From Bifidobacterium simiiventris (GTDB lineage Bacteria; Actinomycetota; Actinomycetes; Actinomycetales; Bifidobacteriaceae): a DNA stretch of 64,000 bases. Below, piece by piece: positions 16,836-28,361 of the stretch. Where the stretch lies: contig NZ_JAHBBG010000008.1 of NCBI RefSeq assembly GCF_019331715.1, positions 41,724 to 105,723 on the forward strand, given 5' to 3'. Below the pieces are notes generated by a model that did not search any database, was not told where the DNA came from, and was given only the letters and a program-made list of their open reading frames with translations. The position numbers were made by a program, and so were the translations under genes. The number at the start of each line of letters is the position of its first letter. Positions within the stretch are counted from its first letter, which is position 1.

Positions 16836-18425
16836 ATGGCGCACACGCCGCAGGACCCCGCAGCGCAGGCGACCCGGATCTGGGCGGATGCGCTGGCACT
16901 GCTCAAGCATAATTCCAAGCTGACCGTCCGCGACAAGGCGTGGCTTGAAGGCGTGGTTCCCGAGGCGGTGTTCGGCACGACGATCGTGCTGTGCGTCGAG
17001 AACCTCGCCACGCAGCAGGCGCTGCAGAAGGATCTGAGCGAACCGATGCTCCAGGCGTTGAACATCGCCTCGGGCGTCGACATGTTCCCCGCGTTCAAGG
17101 TGGAGCCGCGTCCGAAGACCAAGCCGCAGCCGGCGCCGGCCTCGGAATATCCCGAATCCCGACACGCCGACGACGAGATCGAGGCGCTCAACGCGCCGAC
17201 CGTCGCCGATCTCGGTCAGGAATCGTATCGTCCGGATGGCATGGAACCGGTGGCCCCCGCGCCCCAGCCGATCGCAACGTCACAGCCGATCGCACCGACC
17301 CAGCCGGCGAATGCAACGGACATCGCGCAACAACCCACACATCCGACGTTCAATCGCACGCAGGTGGCGCGCGATCCCGAAACGCATCTGAACAAAAACG
17401 CGACGTTCGACACGTTCGTCCCGGGCGAGTCGAACCGATTCGCATGGACCGTGGCGCAGGCCGTGGCCGAGGGAACCGGGCGCGACTACAACCCGTTGTG
17501 TATCTACGGCGGGTCAGGTCTGGGCAAGACCCACCTGCTGAACGCCATCGGCAACTATGCGCTGGTCAAGGACCCGAACCTCAAGGTGCGGTACGTCACC
17601 AGCGAGGAATTCACGAACGAATTCATCGAGGCGCTGCAGACCCCGAACCAGAGTCAGGGCCAGATCGCCGCGTTCAACCGCCGCTACCGAGCGGTCGACG
17701 TGCTGCTGATCGACGACATCCAGTTCCTCGGTGGCAAGGACGCGACACTCGACCAGTTCTTCCATACGTTCAACACGTTGTATCAGGCGAACAAGCGCAT
17801 CGTGATCGCATCCGATGTGCCGCCGAAGAACCTCAAAGGCTTCGAGGCGCGACTGATCTCGCGCTTCGAGTCCGGCCTCGTCGTCGACGTGACGCCGCCC
17901 GATCTGGAGACGCGCATCGCGATCCTGCGCATGATGGCCTCGATCAACCATGCGAATATCCCGCCGGAGGTGCTCGATCTGATCGCGGAACGGTTCACCG
18001 AGAACATCCGCGAACTCGAAGGCGCGCTCACCCGCGTCACCGCGGTCGCCTCGCTGAGCAACCAGCCGGTCACGCGCGCGCTGGCCGAGCAGACATTGCA
18101 GGACTTTTTCACGGCGGACGTCGAAATCAAGCCGACCGACATCATCAGTCAGGTCGCGAAGTATTTCCACCTGTCATTCGATGACATCGTTGGCAAGGGC
18201 CGTACCAAAAACGTGTCGATCGCACGTCAAATCGCGATGTATCTGTGCCGAGAGAATACCGGCATGAGCCTGGTCGACATTGGCGAGGTGTTCCACGGGC
18301 GTGACCACACCACGGTGATGCATGCGGTGAAGCAGATCAACCAGAAAATGCAGCAGAAACAGGAGATCTACAATTACGTTGTGGAACTGACGCTGCGTCT
18401 CAAGCAGCAGTCGAACGACAAGTAG
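16836..18425 (+). CDS. dnaA: Chromosomal replication initiator protein DnaA
   Basis: This 529-residue AAA+ initiator binds DnaA boxes and melts oriC. Domain I (about residues 1-85) is followed by a long Pro/Gln-rich domain II (about 85-185), Walker [10 protein letters not shown] near 225-233, Walker [11 protein letters not shown] near 288-297, and domain IV with the DnaA-box signature [12 protein letters not shown] near 485-500. The start ATG at 16836 is preferred over GTG 16821 because GGAGGAGG lies just before it. Boxes lie both upstream and downstream. A hairpin terminator follows at 18501. Confidence 0.97.
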   Translation: MAHTPQDPAAQATRIWADALALLKHNSKLTVRDKAWLEGVVPEAVFGTTIVLCVENLATQQALQKDLSEPMLQALNIASGVDMFPAFKVEPRPKTKPQPAPASEYPESRHADDEIEALNAPTVADLGQESYRPDGMEPVAPAPQPIATSQPIAPTQPANATDIAQQPTHPTFNRTQVARDPETHLNKNATFDTFVPGESNRFAWTVAQAVAEGTGRDYNPLCIYGGSGLGKTHLLNAIGNYALVKDPNLKVRYVTSEEFTNEFIEALQTPNQSQGQIAAFNRRYRAVDVLLIDDIQFLGGKDATLDQFFHTFNTLYQANKRIVIASDVPPKNLKGFEARLISRFESGLVVDVTPPDLETRIAILRMMASINHANIPPEVLDLIAERFTENIRELEGALTRVTAVASLSNQPVTRALAEQTLQDFFTADVEIKPTDIISQVAKYFHLSFDDIVGKGRTKNVSIARQIAMYLCRENTGMSLVDIGEVFHGRDHTTVMHAVKQINQKMQQKQEIYNYVVELTLRLKQQSNDK

Positions 18426-18469
18426 ACCGTTTTCCACGTGTTTTTTTCGCCGGACGGACGTATTGCGCC

Positions 18470-19080
18470 GTCCAGCAGAATCGTTCTGACAGACCGTTTT
18501 CGGCACTTTTTCGCGGCTTCGCGGAAAAGTGCCGTTTTTCGTCTGTGAGCGCGGCTGTGACGGACGGCGACCGAGCGACGCTGCACCCCACTCCGCGCGC
18601 GATTCGCGATCACCAGGCACGGGACTCCCTCGTCCAGCGGCCGAATAATCGTTCTCGACGCCGTACGACACATGACGGGATATTCCGATCGATATGCCCT
18701 GCACTATTTCCCGCAATATGTTCGTATATTTCTTGATTATCGACCGAACCCACCGTCCAGCACGATCACGCTGAGCGAACGTTTTCAGCGTTTTTTCCAA
18801 GCGATATAAAAACCATGCGTTTTTCGTCTGTGAGAGCGGTTGTACTGGACGGAACCGGCCACGCGTTCCGGCGTCCATTTCAGGCAACAACCGCCCTCCC
18901 GGCATCGGATCGACGAACGAATATCATCCGAATTACGGCACGCATGCCACGTGTCCTGCCACGACAGCTCATGCCATTCAGCACAAGGGCGCTGAGCGAA
19001 CGATTTCGGCACTTTTTCGGCTCGTTTGGGAAAACACCCGATTTTGGTCTGTGAGCGCGATTGTGGTGGACGGGCGGTGT
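18470..19080 (+). repeat. Three diverged cassettes in the dnaA-dnaN gap, first one acting as terminator
   Basis: A roughly 90-base unit occurs three times: about 18470-18570, 18752-18860 and 18975-19075. Shared blocks are CCGTCCAGCA (copies 1 and 2), CTGAGCGAACG (copies 2 and 3), TTTCGGCACTTTTTCGG, TTTTTCGTCTGTGAGCG and TGGACGG. In copy 1 the middle part folds as a strong hairpin (CGGCACTTTTTCGCG 18501-18515 with CGCGGAAAAGTGCCG 18520-18534, then T5), which suits a dnaA terminator. Copies 2 and 3 have lost most pairing. No gene is seen in 18426-19138. Confidence 0.7.
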
Positions 19081-19138
19081 CGGAAGCGTCCGCGACATAC
19101 CTCGACACGCCCGGGTTGTGACGCGCGAACAGAAAAAG

Positions 19139-19371
19139 TTATCCACACAGTTATGCACAAATGTGGGTAAACCCTGCGGATAACCGGTGGATAACCCGCC
19201 GCTCCAATGTGGATAACTCGTGGAATACTCGTCGTCGAATGTGGATAACTTTCAATCTCGATTTTTCATGTGGATAACTTGCCGTTTTATCCACAGAAAT
19301 GCAGAAGTTATCCACATTGATCTCCATCTCGTCAGCGCTACTCGCCATTACCGTCACGAGAGTTATCCACA
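19139..19371. other. oriC: DnaA-box cluster between dnaA and dnaN
   Basis: Exact TTATCCACA boxes: plus orientation at 19139-19147, 19287-19295, 19308-19316 and 19363-19371; minus orientation at 19208-19216, 19240-19248 and 19269-19277. One-mismatch boxes are at 19151-19159 (TTATGCACA), 19162-19170, 19175-19183 and 19186-19194. The position between dnaA and dnaN, the number of boxes and their mixed orientation identify the core replication origin. The DNA from 19372 to 19520 (TTATTACTACGACTATCT segment) is the best candidate for the unwinding element. Confidence 0.93.
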
Positions 19372-19520
19372 GTTTCCACAGCGCTTATTACTACGACTAT
19401 CTACCCACTTACGTACGGTCGTCGCCGTCACGATAACGCATCCCACCTTCACGATTCGCAATCCCACGGCTCTTGGTTAGAATGACGATCAAGACAGCAA
19501 GCGATGAAAGTAGGATTTAC

Positions 19521-20642
19521 ATGAAAGTCGAAATCGATTCCGCCGCGTTGGCCGACGCGGTCGCATGGACGACCCGCGTGATCGAGGCTCGTCCGGCCAA
19601 TCCCATTCTCGTCGGCATCCGCCTCGAGGCCATTGACGGAACGCTGCAGCTTTCCGCGTACAACTACAAGATCTCCGCGCGTCACCACATCGAGGCCGGA
19701 GTCGACGAATCCGGAAGCGTGCTCGTGCTCGGCAAACTGCTCGCCGATATCACCAAGTCGTTGCCCGCCGAACGTACCTACCTGTCGACCGACGACTCGA
19801 CGCTGACGATCACTTCGGGCAAGTCGAAGTTCACGTTGCAGCTCATGCCGGAGACCGAATACCCCGATATGCCCGTCGTTCCAGCGAAAATCGGTCAGGT
19901 CGACGCGCCGACTTTCGCCCAGGCAGTGTCCCAGGCGTGCGTCGCGGTGTCCCGCGAGGAGAATCGCCCGGTGCTGACCGGCGTACGCGTCCAGTTCCAT
20001 GGCGACAAAGTGATCATGACCGCGACCGACCGCTTCCGTCTGGCCCGCGCGACCTTCACGTGGACCCCGGTCGACCAAGACATCGACGCCACGACACTGG
20101 TTCGCGGCTCGTTGCTGCGCGATATCGCCCGTTCGCTCGACGAGCACCAGAATGTTGTGATCGATTTTGATCAGGATTCGTCGTCTTTGCTCGGTTTTGA
20201 GAATGCCGGCCGAGTCTCGACCTCGCAGCTGATCGACGGCGAGTTCCCGGCGACCGATCGCCTGTTCGCCGACGACTATCCGATCCAAGCGGTGATCGAT
20301 CGCCTGCAACTGATCGGTGCAATCAAGCGAGTCGCACTGGTCGCCGAACGCAACGCGTCGATCCGCATGACGTTCTCCGGACAGGAACTGACGCTGTCGG
20401 CCGGCGCCGCCGACGAGGCCCAGGCTCAGGAAATCCTCGACATCGATCTTGACGGCGAAGACATCACCGTCGCGTTCAACCCGTCCTACCTGATCGAGGG
20501 TCTGTCGGCGATCACTGAACCGTTCGTGCGCATGAAGATGACGACCGCTGTCAAGCCGGTCGAGTTCAATGGTCAGCAGGAATCCGATTCGGACGAGTCG
20601 ATGGACTATCGTTACCTGCTGGTGCCGGTGCGATTCAACTGA
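19521..20642 (+). CDS. dnaN: DNA polymerase III beta sliding clamp
   Basis: This 373-residue processivity clamp dimerises into a ring on DNA and tethers polymerase III. The three repeated clamp folds are visible from the N-terminus MKVEIDSAALADAV to the C-terminal YRYLLVPVRF, where the final LVPVR segment contributes to the partner-binding pocket. The ATG at 19521 with AGGA upstream gives the conserved N-terminus; an upstream in-frame start at 19473 would fall in the origin-proximal leader. It is followed by a hairpin at 20711 and then recF, the standard order. Confidence 0.97.
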   Translation: MKVEIDSAALADAVAWTTRVIEARPANPILVGIRLEAIDGTLQLSAYNYKISARHHIEAGVDESGSVLVLGKLLADITKSLPAERTYLSTDDSTLTITSGKSKFTLQLMPETEYPDMPVVPAKIGQVDAPTFAQAVSQACVAVSREENRPVLTGVRVQFHGDKVIMTATDRFRLARATFTWTPVDQDIDATTLVRGSLLRDIARSLDEHQNVVIDFDQDSSSLLGFENAGRVSTSQLIDGEFPATDRLFADDYPIQAVIDRLQLIGAIKRVALVAERNASIRMTFSGQELTLSAGAADEAQAQEILDIDLDGEDITVAFNPSYLIEGLSAITEPFVRMKMTTAVKPVEFNGQQESDSDESMDYRYLLVPVRFN

Positions 20643-20710
20643 CGTTCGATCGGCGTACGCGTGGTGTGCGGCCGATCGAAATAACTCAACAAAATCGTTG
20701 GAAAGACAAT

Positions 20711-20765
20711 ACGGAAAGCGCTTACCAAAGTTTGGGGAAGACAAACGGTAAACGCTTTCCGTTTT
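20711..20765 (+). terminator. Hairpin between dnaN and recF
   Basis: Arms ACGGAAAGCGCTTACC (20711-20726) and GGTAAACGCTTTCCGT (20747-20762) pair at all but one position around a 20-base loop and are followed by TTTTC. This is terminator- or attenuator-like and would reduce dnaN read-through into recF. Confidence 0.7.
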
Positions 20766-20785
20766 CTGTGGCTGGAGAATCTCGC

Positions 20786-22012
20786 ATGTACGTGTCGCGC
20801 CTCGCGCTTGACCACTTCCGCTCGTGGGAGCATCTCGTGGTCGACTTCACGCCCGGCGTGAACATCCTGCAGGGCTCGAACGGCCTCGGCAAGACCAACC
20901 TCGTGGAGGCCGTCGAAGTGCTCTCCACCGGTTCCAGCCACCGTGCCTCCGGTTCCCTGCCGCTGATCGAACGCGGTCAGGCCTCGGCCGTCATCCGCGC
21001 AAATGTGAACGATTCGTCCCCGTCCGAGACGACTACCTACGAGCTGACCGTCACGGCCCGCGGCGCGAACCGCGCCCGCGTCAACGGCGGCAGATCCGCC
21101 TACCTGCGCGACGTGATCGGACAGGTCCCCAGCGTCTCGTTCACCCCCGAAGACCAGCGTCTCGTGGCCGGAGATCCGGCCTCCCGGCGCACCCTGCTCA
21201 ATCAGGCCGGTGCCCTCCTCGTCCCCGGCTACCCCGACCGGCTGCAGACGATCACGAAGATCGCCCGGCAGCGTGCCGCGCTGCTCAAGCAGCTCGGCGA
21301 CGGTCGCACCGCGGCGAACGGACGGCTCGACCCCGGCTACGGCCTGCCCTCCCCCGCCGAGGCCGCGCTCAACGGCCTCGAGATCTGGACCGGCCAGTTC
21401 ATCGAGACCGGCGTCGCCATCACCCGCGACCGCCGGCGGCTGGTCGACCGTCTCGCCGCTCCCTTCACCGAGATCTACCGCGAACTGGCCGGCGCCGACG
21501 AGCATGCGGAACTCGTCTACGAACCTTCGTTCGAGGAGATCTTCCTCTACCCCGACCCGCTGCCGCATATCAGCGAGCACTTCCAGCGCATCTACCCGGG
21601 CGAGGTGGCACGTGGGCAGAACCTGATCGGCCCGCACCGCGACGACCTGTCGCTGCTGCTCAACGGCATGCCCGCGCGCGAGTTCGCGTCGAACGGCGAG
21701 ATGTGGACGATGGCGCTGGCGCTCAAGATGGCGCTGTACGAGGCCGTCGCGGCCGACCGCGGCGTCAAGCCGATCGTCATCCTCGACGATGTGTTCGCCC
21801 AGCTCGACGAGTCGCGCCGCCGTCAGATCCTCGACTTCGCCGCACGTCAGGACCAGGTGCTCATCACGGTCGCCGCGGCCAGCGACATCCCCGATCTCGA
21901 CGTGATCGGCGGCCATCCCGCGCACGTCATCGACGTGGCCGCGCTCAAACGCGAGCAGGACGCGTACCTGCACCCCGATTTGTCCGCGTTCGGCATCGAG
22001 GTCGACTCGTGA
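20786..22012 (+). CDS. recF: DNA replication and repair protein RecF
   Basis: This 408-residue SMC-like ATPase binds gapped DNA and helps RecR/RecO load RecA. Walker A GSNGLGKTNLVEAV is near residue 30, the signature RRTLLNQAG is near 130, and Walker B IVILDDVFAQLDESRR is near 330. The ATG at 20786 (MYVSRLALDHFRSW) matches the family N-terminus and has GGAG upstream. The stop overlaps the GTG start of the next gene by GTGA, which implies translational coupling. Confidence 0.96.
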   Translation: MYVSRLALDHFRSWEHLVVDFTPGVNILQGSNGLGKTNLVEAVEVLSTGSSHRASGSLPLIERGQASAVIRANVNDSSPSETTTYELTVTARGANRARVNGGRSAYLRDVIGQVPSVSFTPEDQRLVAGDPASRRTLLNQAGALLVPGYPDRLQTITKIARQRAALLKQLGDGRTAANGRLDPGYGLPSPAEAALNGLEIWTGQFIETGVAITRDRRRLVDRLAAPFTEIYRELAGADEHAELVYEPSFEEIFLYPDPLPHISEHFQRIYPGEVARGQNLIGPHRDDLSLLLNGMPAREFASNGEMWTMALALKMALYEAVAADRGVKPIVILDDVFAQLDESRRRQILDFAARQDQVLITVAAASDIPDLDVIGGHPAHVIDVAALKREQDAYLHPDLSAFGIEVDS

Positions 22013-22509
22013 AACCGCCGATCGAACGCACGCTCAAACTCGACGAGCGCAAGCTGCCGGCGCAGGTCTTCGAACGGCTCGCCCAGCGCGGCGGATACAT
22101 CATGCGCGACCGCAAAACCCGCGAAGCCAACCGTGAGAAGGCATGGGAGAGCTTCGGCAAGCCCGGGCGCGATCCGAACACGCTGGGCAGCGTGATGGCC
22201 GGCATCGCGAACGGGCGGCATTGGGTGCCGCAGCTCAAACTCGCGCAACTGCGCGAACACTGGGATCAGGTCGTCGGCCCCGGCATCGCCATGCATTCGT
22301 CCGTGGCGAGCTTGCGCGACGGCGTGCTGACGATCCGCACCGAATCCGCGGTCTGGGCGACGCAGCTGACCTATATGATTCCGCAGCTGACCGCCACGAT
22401 CCGCGAGCGGCTGGCCGGACTGGACATCCAGGAGATCCGCGTGACCGGGCCGGCCAGCGGACGCGGCGGCTACCGTCGGGGCGCCTACCGTGGCCGCCGC
22501 GAATACTGA
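22009..22509 (+). CDS. dciA: DUF721 protein, DciA-like helicase loader
   Basis: A 166-residue protein of the DUF721/DciA family, which recruits the replicative helicase DnaB in bacteria without DnaC. A basic N-terminal region is followed by the KH-like DUF721 core (LREHWDQVVGPGIAMHSSVASLRDGVLTIRTESAVWATQL in two parts around residues 85-125) and a Gly/Arg-rich tail (GRGGYRRGAYRGRR). The GTG at 22009 overlaps the recF stop. The position between recF and gyrB is conserved in actinobacteria. Confidence 0.9.
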   Translation: MKPPIERTLKLDERKLPAQVFERLAQRGGYIMRDRKTREANREKAWESFGKPGRDPNTLGSVMAGIANGRHWVPQLKLAQLREHWDQVVGPGIAMHSSVASLRDGVLTIRTESAVWATQLTYMIPQLTATIRERLAGLDIQEIRVTGPASGRGGYRRGAYRGRREY

Positions 22510-22689
22510 CGGTCCCGCAGAAGTCGGGCAGGATCGCGATTTTCGCCGCTGTGGGCGGTGTCGGGCTAGACGAGTAGACTTACGTGCACAACATGTAAAA
22601 GGCTGGAAGAGCCCATTATTTGCGTTCTAGGGCATATCGCCCTTGCGAATGGCCTCTCAAGCGGGGGTTACAACGCAGAAAGGAATCCT

Positions 22690-24834
22690 GTGGCAGACGA
22701 AGCAGATTCGCTTGAAGGTTCCACTGACAACACGGATCAGCACATCACCGATCCCATCACCGACAAACAGGCCGAACTCAACGCGGCCGCCGAACAGATC
22801 AACAACGACGAACTGGTCGACGCGCAGCTTGACGACAGCATGTCCCCCGACCACTACGACGCGAGTGATCTGAAGGTCCTCGAAGGCCTTGAGGCCGTGC
22901 GCATCCGCCCGGGCATGTACATCGGCTCCACCGGCCCGCGCGGCCTGCACCACCTCGTCTACGAGATCGTCGACAACTCCGTCGACGAGGCGCTCGCCGG
23001 CTATGCGACGCACATCGAGGTCACGATCCTGCCGGACAACGGCATCCGCGTCGTGGACGACGGTCGAGGCATCCCGGTCGACGAGGTGCCCGGCGAGGGC
23101 GTCTCCGGCGTCGAGACGGTCATGACCAAGCTGCACGCCGGCGGCAAGTTCGGCGGCGGCGGATACGCGGTCTCCGGCGGCCTGCACGGCGTCGGCATCT
23201 CCGTCGTCAACGCGCTGTCCACGCGCGTCGACATCGAGGTGCGCCGTCAGGGCTTCCACTGGACGCAGACGTACATCAACCAGCATCCGACCGCACGACT
23301 GGCCAAGGGCCGTCCGATGGACGAGAACGAGTCCACCGGCACGTCGGTCACGTTCTGGCCGGACGGCAAGATCTTCGAAACGACCGTCTACGACTTCGAG
23401 ACGCTGCGCGCCCGTTTCCAGCAGATGGCGTTCCTGAACAAGGGCCTCAAGATCAGCCTGACGGACCTGCGCGAGCCGGACATGGCCGGCGACGAGGTCG
23501 CCGGCCAGGACGACGACGGCGAGACGAAGCACCAGAGCGTCACGTACCAGTACGCGAACGGCATCAAGGACTACGTCGACTATCTCGTCAAGTCCCGCAA
23601 GGCGACGCCGGTCGAGGACGACGTGATCGACTTCGAGGCCGAGGACCTCAAGATCGGCATCTCTGCCGAGATCGCGATGCAGTGGACGACCGCATACTCC
23701 GAGGCCGTGCATACGTTCGCGAACACGATCTCCACGACCGAAGGCGGCACCCACGAGGAAGGCTTCCGCGCCGCGCTCACTTCGCTCGTGAACCGCTACG
23801 CCCGCGAGAAGAACATCCTCAAGGACAAGGACGACAACCTCTCCGGCGACGACGTGCGCGAGGGACTCACGGCCGTGATCTCCGTCAAGCTCACCACCCC
23901 GCAGTTCGAAGGCCAGACCAAGACCAAGCTCGGCAACTCCGAGGCGAAGACCTTCGTGCAGCGCGTGATGACCGACAAGCTCGGCGACTGGTTCGACGCG
24001 CACCCGAGCGAGGCCAAGAACATCATCCAGAAGGCCATTGAGGCGTCCCGCGCGCGCATCGCCGCCAAGAAGGCCCGCGAGAACACGCGCCGCAAGTCGA
24101 TCTTCGAATCGGCCGGCATGCCCGACAAGCTCAAGGACTGCCAGTCCAACAACCCCGAAGAGTGCGAGCTGTTCATCGTCGAGGGCGATTCGGCAGGCGG
24201 CTCCGCGATCCAGGGCCGCAATCCGGAGACGCAGGCGATCCTGCCGCTTAGAGGCAAGATTCTGAACACCGAGCGCGCGTCCATCGACCGCATGATGAAG
24301 TCCGACACCATCGAGTCGCTCATCACGGCCGTCGGCGGCGGCTACGGCGAGGACTTCGACGTGAGCAAGGTGCGCTACCACAAGGTCATCATCATGGCCG
24401 ATGCCGATGTCGACGGCGCGCACATCGCCACGCTGAACCTCACGCTGTTCTTCCGCTACATGCGCCCGATGATCACTGCCGGCTACGTGTACGTGGCCAT
24501 GCCGCCGCTGTACCGCCTCAAGTGGACGCGCGGCGACCACGACTACGTGTACACCGACCGCGAGCGTGACGAGAAGCTCGCCGAGGGCAAGGCTGCCGGA
24601 CGCCAGCTGCCCAAGGGCGAAGGCATCCAGCGCTACAAGGGTCTGGGCGAGATGACGTACCAGGAGCTGTGGGAGACGACCATGGACCCGGAGCGGCGCA
24701 TCTTGAAGCAGATCCACATCGAGGACGCGGCGGCCGCGGACGAGACGTTCTCGATGCTCATGGGCGACGACGTGGAGCCGCGCAGGCTCTTCATCCAGCG
24801 CAACGCTAAGGACGTGCGCTTCATTGATGCGTGA
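22690..24834 (+). CDS. gyrB: DNA gyrase subunit B
   Basis: This 714-residue ATPase subunit of gyrase introduces negative supercoils with GyrA. An acidic extension of about 55 residues precedes the GHKL ATPase domain (VLEGLEAVRIRPGMYIG, EIVDNSVDEALAG, DDGRGIPVD, GLHGVGISVVNALS). The TOPRIM part has EGDSAGGSA, PLRGKILN and the metal-binding DADVDGAH. The C-terminus ends RRLFIQRNAKDVRFIDA. GTG 22690 is used, with AAAGGA upstream. The leader 22580-22689 contains a small hairpin around AGGGCATATCGCCCT. A repeat palindrome separates it from gyrA. Confidence 0.97.
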   Translation: MADEADSLEGSTDNTDQHITDPITDKQAELNAAAEQINNDELVDAQLDDSMSPDHYDASDLKVLEGLEAVRIRPGMYIGSTGPRGLHHLVYEIVDNSVDEALAGYATHIEVTILPDNGIRVVDDGRGIPVDEVPGEGVSGVETVMTKLHAGGKFGGGGYAVSGGLHGVGISVVNALSTRVDIEVRRQGFHWTQTYINQHPTARLAKGRPMDENESTGTSVTFWPDGKIFETTVYDFETLRARFQQMAFLNKGLKISLTDLREPDMAGDEVAGQDDDGETKHQSVTYQYANGIKDYVDYLVKSRKATPVEDDVIDFEAEDLKIGISAEIAMQWTTAYSEAVHTFANTISTTEGGTHEEGFRAALTSLVNRYAREKNILKDKDDNLSGDDVREGLTAVISVKLTTPQFEGQTKTKLGNSEAKTFVQRVMTDKLGDWFDAHPSEAKNIIQKAIEASRARIAAKKARENTRRKSIFESAGMPDKLKDCQSNNPEECELFIVEGDSAGGSAIQGRNPETQAILPLRGKILNTERASIDRMMKSDTIESLITAVGGGYGEDFDVSKVRYHKVIIMADADVDGAHIATLNLTLFFRYMRPMITAGYVYVAMPPLYRLKWTRGDHDYVYTDRERDEKLAEGKAAGRQLPKGEGIQRYKGLGEMTYQELWETTMDPERRILKQIHIEDAAAADETFSMLMGDDVEPRRLFIQRNAKDVRFIDA

Positions 24835-24855
24835 GCATCACCACGCCAAGAACGT

Positions 24856-24949
24856 GTCATTTCGAGCAGAGCGCAGCGAAGTCGAGAAATCTTCCGAAAC
24901 CGGTATCCGGTAAGAGATTTCTCCACTCGCTTCGCTCGGTCGAAATGAC
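24856..24949. repeat. GTCATTTCGA-family palindrome between gyrB and gyrA
   Basis: A 94-bp copy: left arm GTCATTTCGAGCAGAGCG...GAGAAATCTT, short spacer with CCGGTATCCGG, right arm AGATTTCTCC...GGTCGAAATGAC. Transcribed as part of gyrBA it would form a long hairpin between the two cistrons. Confidence 0.9.
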
Positions 24950-24997
24950 ATGATCCGCCTGACTTTCTTGTCAACATCAGCACAAAGGAACCAATAA

Positions 24998-27658
<2,661 letters not shown>

Positions 27659-27714
27659 CCGTCTGCTGAGACTGGTAGTCTCGCATAAGATAACGGCTCA
27701 GACAAGGAGCAACG

Positions 27715-28287
27715 ATGAGCGAGAACTTTGAGGACGACGGCGAGAACATGGGCCAGCCCGTCAGCTTCGCAGCCGATCAGGCCGAGGAATCGGCCGCGCC
27801 CGCCCAGTCCGCGCATATCGGCCGTGTGGCCCGTTCCGTGGTCGGCGAAAGCGGCGGCAACGCGCACGCGCCCGCCTCGGTGCCGCCTGCGGATCGTCCG
27901 AAGAAGAAGCGTCGCGGTACGCCGCGTGCCCGCCGCATGAACCTGTCGATCACGCACATCAGCGCGTGGTCGGCGGCCAAGGTGTCGTTCCTGCTGGGCA
28001 TCGCGGGCGGCATCATCCAGATCGTCTCCGTGCTGATCGTGTGGCTGCTGCTCAACGCGGCCGGCGTGTTCGAGAAGATCACCACGATCGTCAAGTCCAC
28101 CGGTCTGGACACCGGCAGCTTCGATCTGGCCAGCATCATCAGTCTGCCCACGGTGCTGAGCGCCACGACGATCTTCGCGATCGTCGAGGTCGTGATCTTC
28201 ACGCTGCTCGTGACCATCCTCACGCTGCTGTACAACGTGGTCACCGCGCTCGTCGGCGGCGTCCACGTCACCCTCGGCGACGACTGA
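27715..28287 (+). CDS. DUF3566 transmembrane protein
   Basis: A 190-residue protein with a disordered N-terminal half (residues 1-75, ending in the basic patch KKKRRGTPRARR) and a DUF3566 domain with two transmembrane helices (about 88-118 and 150-180). Its place directly after gyrA is characteristic of actinobacteria and it is probably read from the gyrBA promoter. A small GAGACTGGTAGTCTC hairpin lies at 27667-27681. The function is unknown; mycobacterial relatives near the origin have been linked to growth and cell shape. A strong terminator closes the unit. Confidence 0.88.
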   Translation: MSENFEDDGENMGQPVSFAADQAEESAAPAQSAHIGRVARSVVGESGGNAHAPASVPPADRPKKKRRGTPRARRMNLSITHISAWSAAKVSFLLGIAGGIIQIVSVLIVWLLLNAAGVFEKITTIVKSTGLDTGSFDLASIISLPTVLSATTIFAIVEVVIFTLLVTILTLLYNVVTALVGGVHVTLGDD

Positions 28288-28321
28288 CCGACTTCGATCG
28301 ACCGTTTCGCAACCGTATGCA

Positions 28322-28358
28322 AGTGGCTCCCCGCACTCTCCGCGGGGAGCCACTTTCT
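28322..28358 (+). terminator. Terminator ending the dnaA-gyrA side block
   Basis: Perfect 13-bp arms AGTGGCTCCCCGC (28322-28334) and GCGGGGAGCCACT (28342-28354), then TTCT. It lies between the converging DUF3566 and AAA ATPase genes and may serve both. Confidence 0.85.
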
Positions 28359-28361
28359 GTA

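Noticed and set aside
22657..24717. Minus-strand open frame of 686 codons opposite gyrB
   Set aside because: Antisense shadow of gyrB, with no ribosome-binding site or recognisable motifs.
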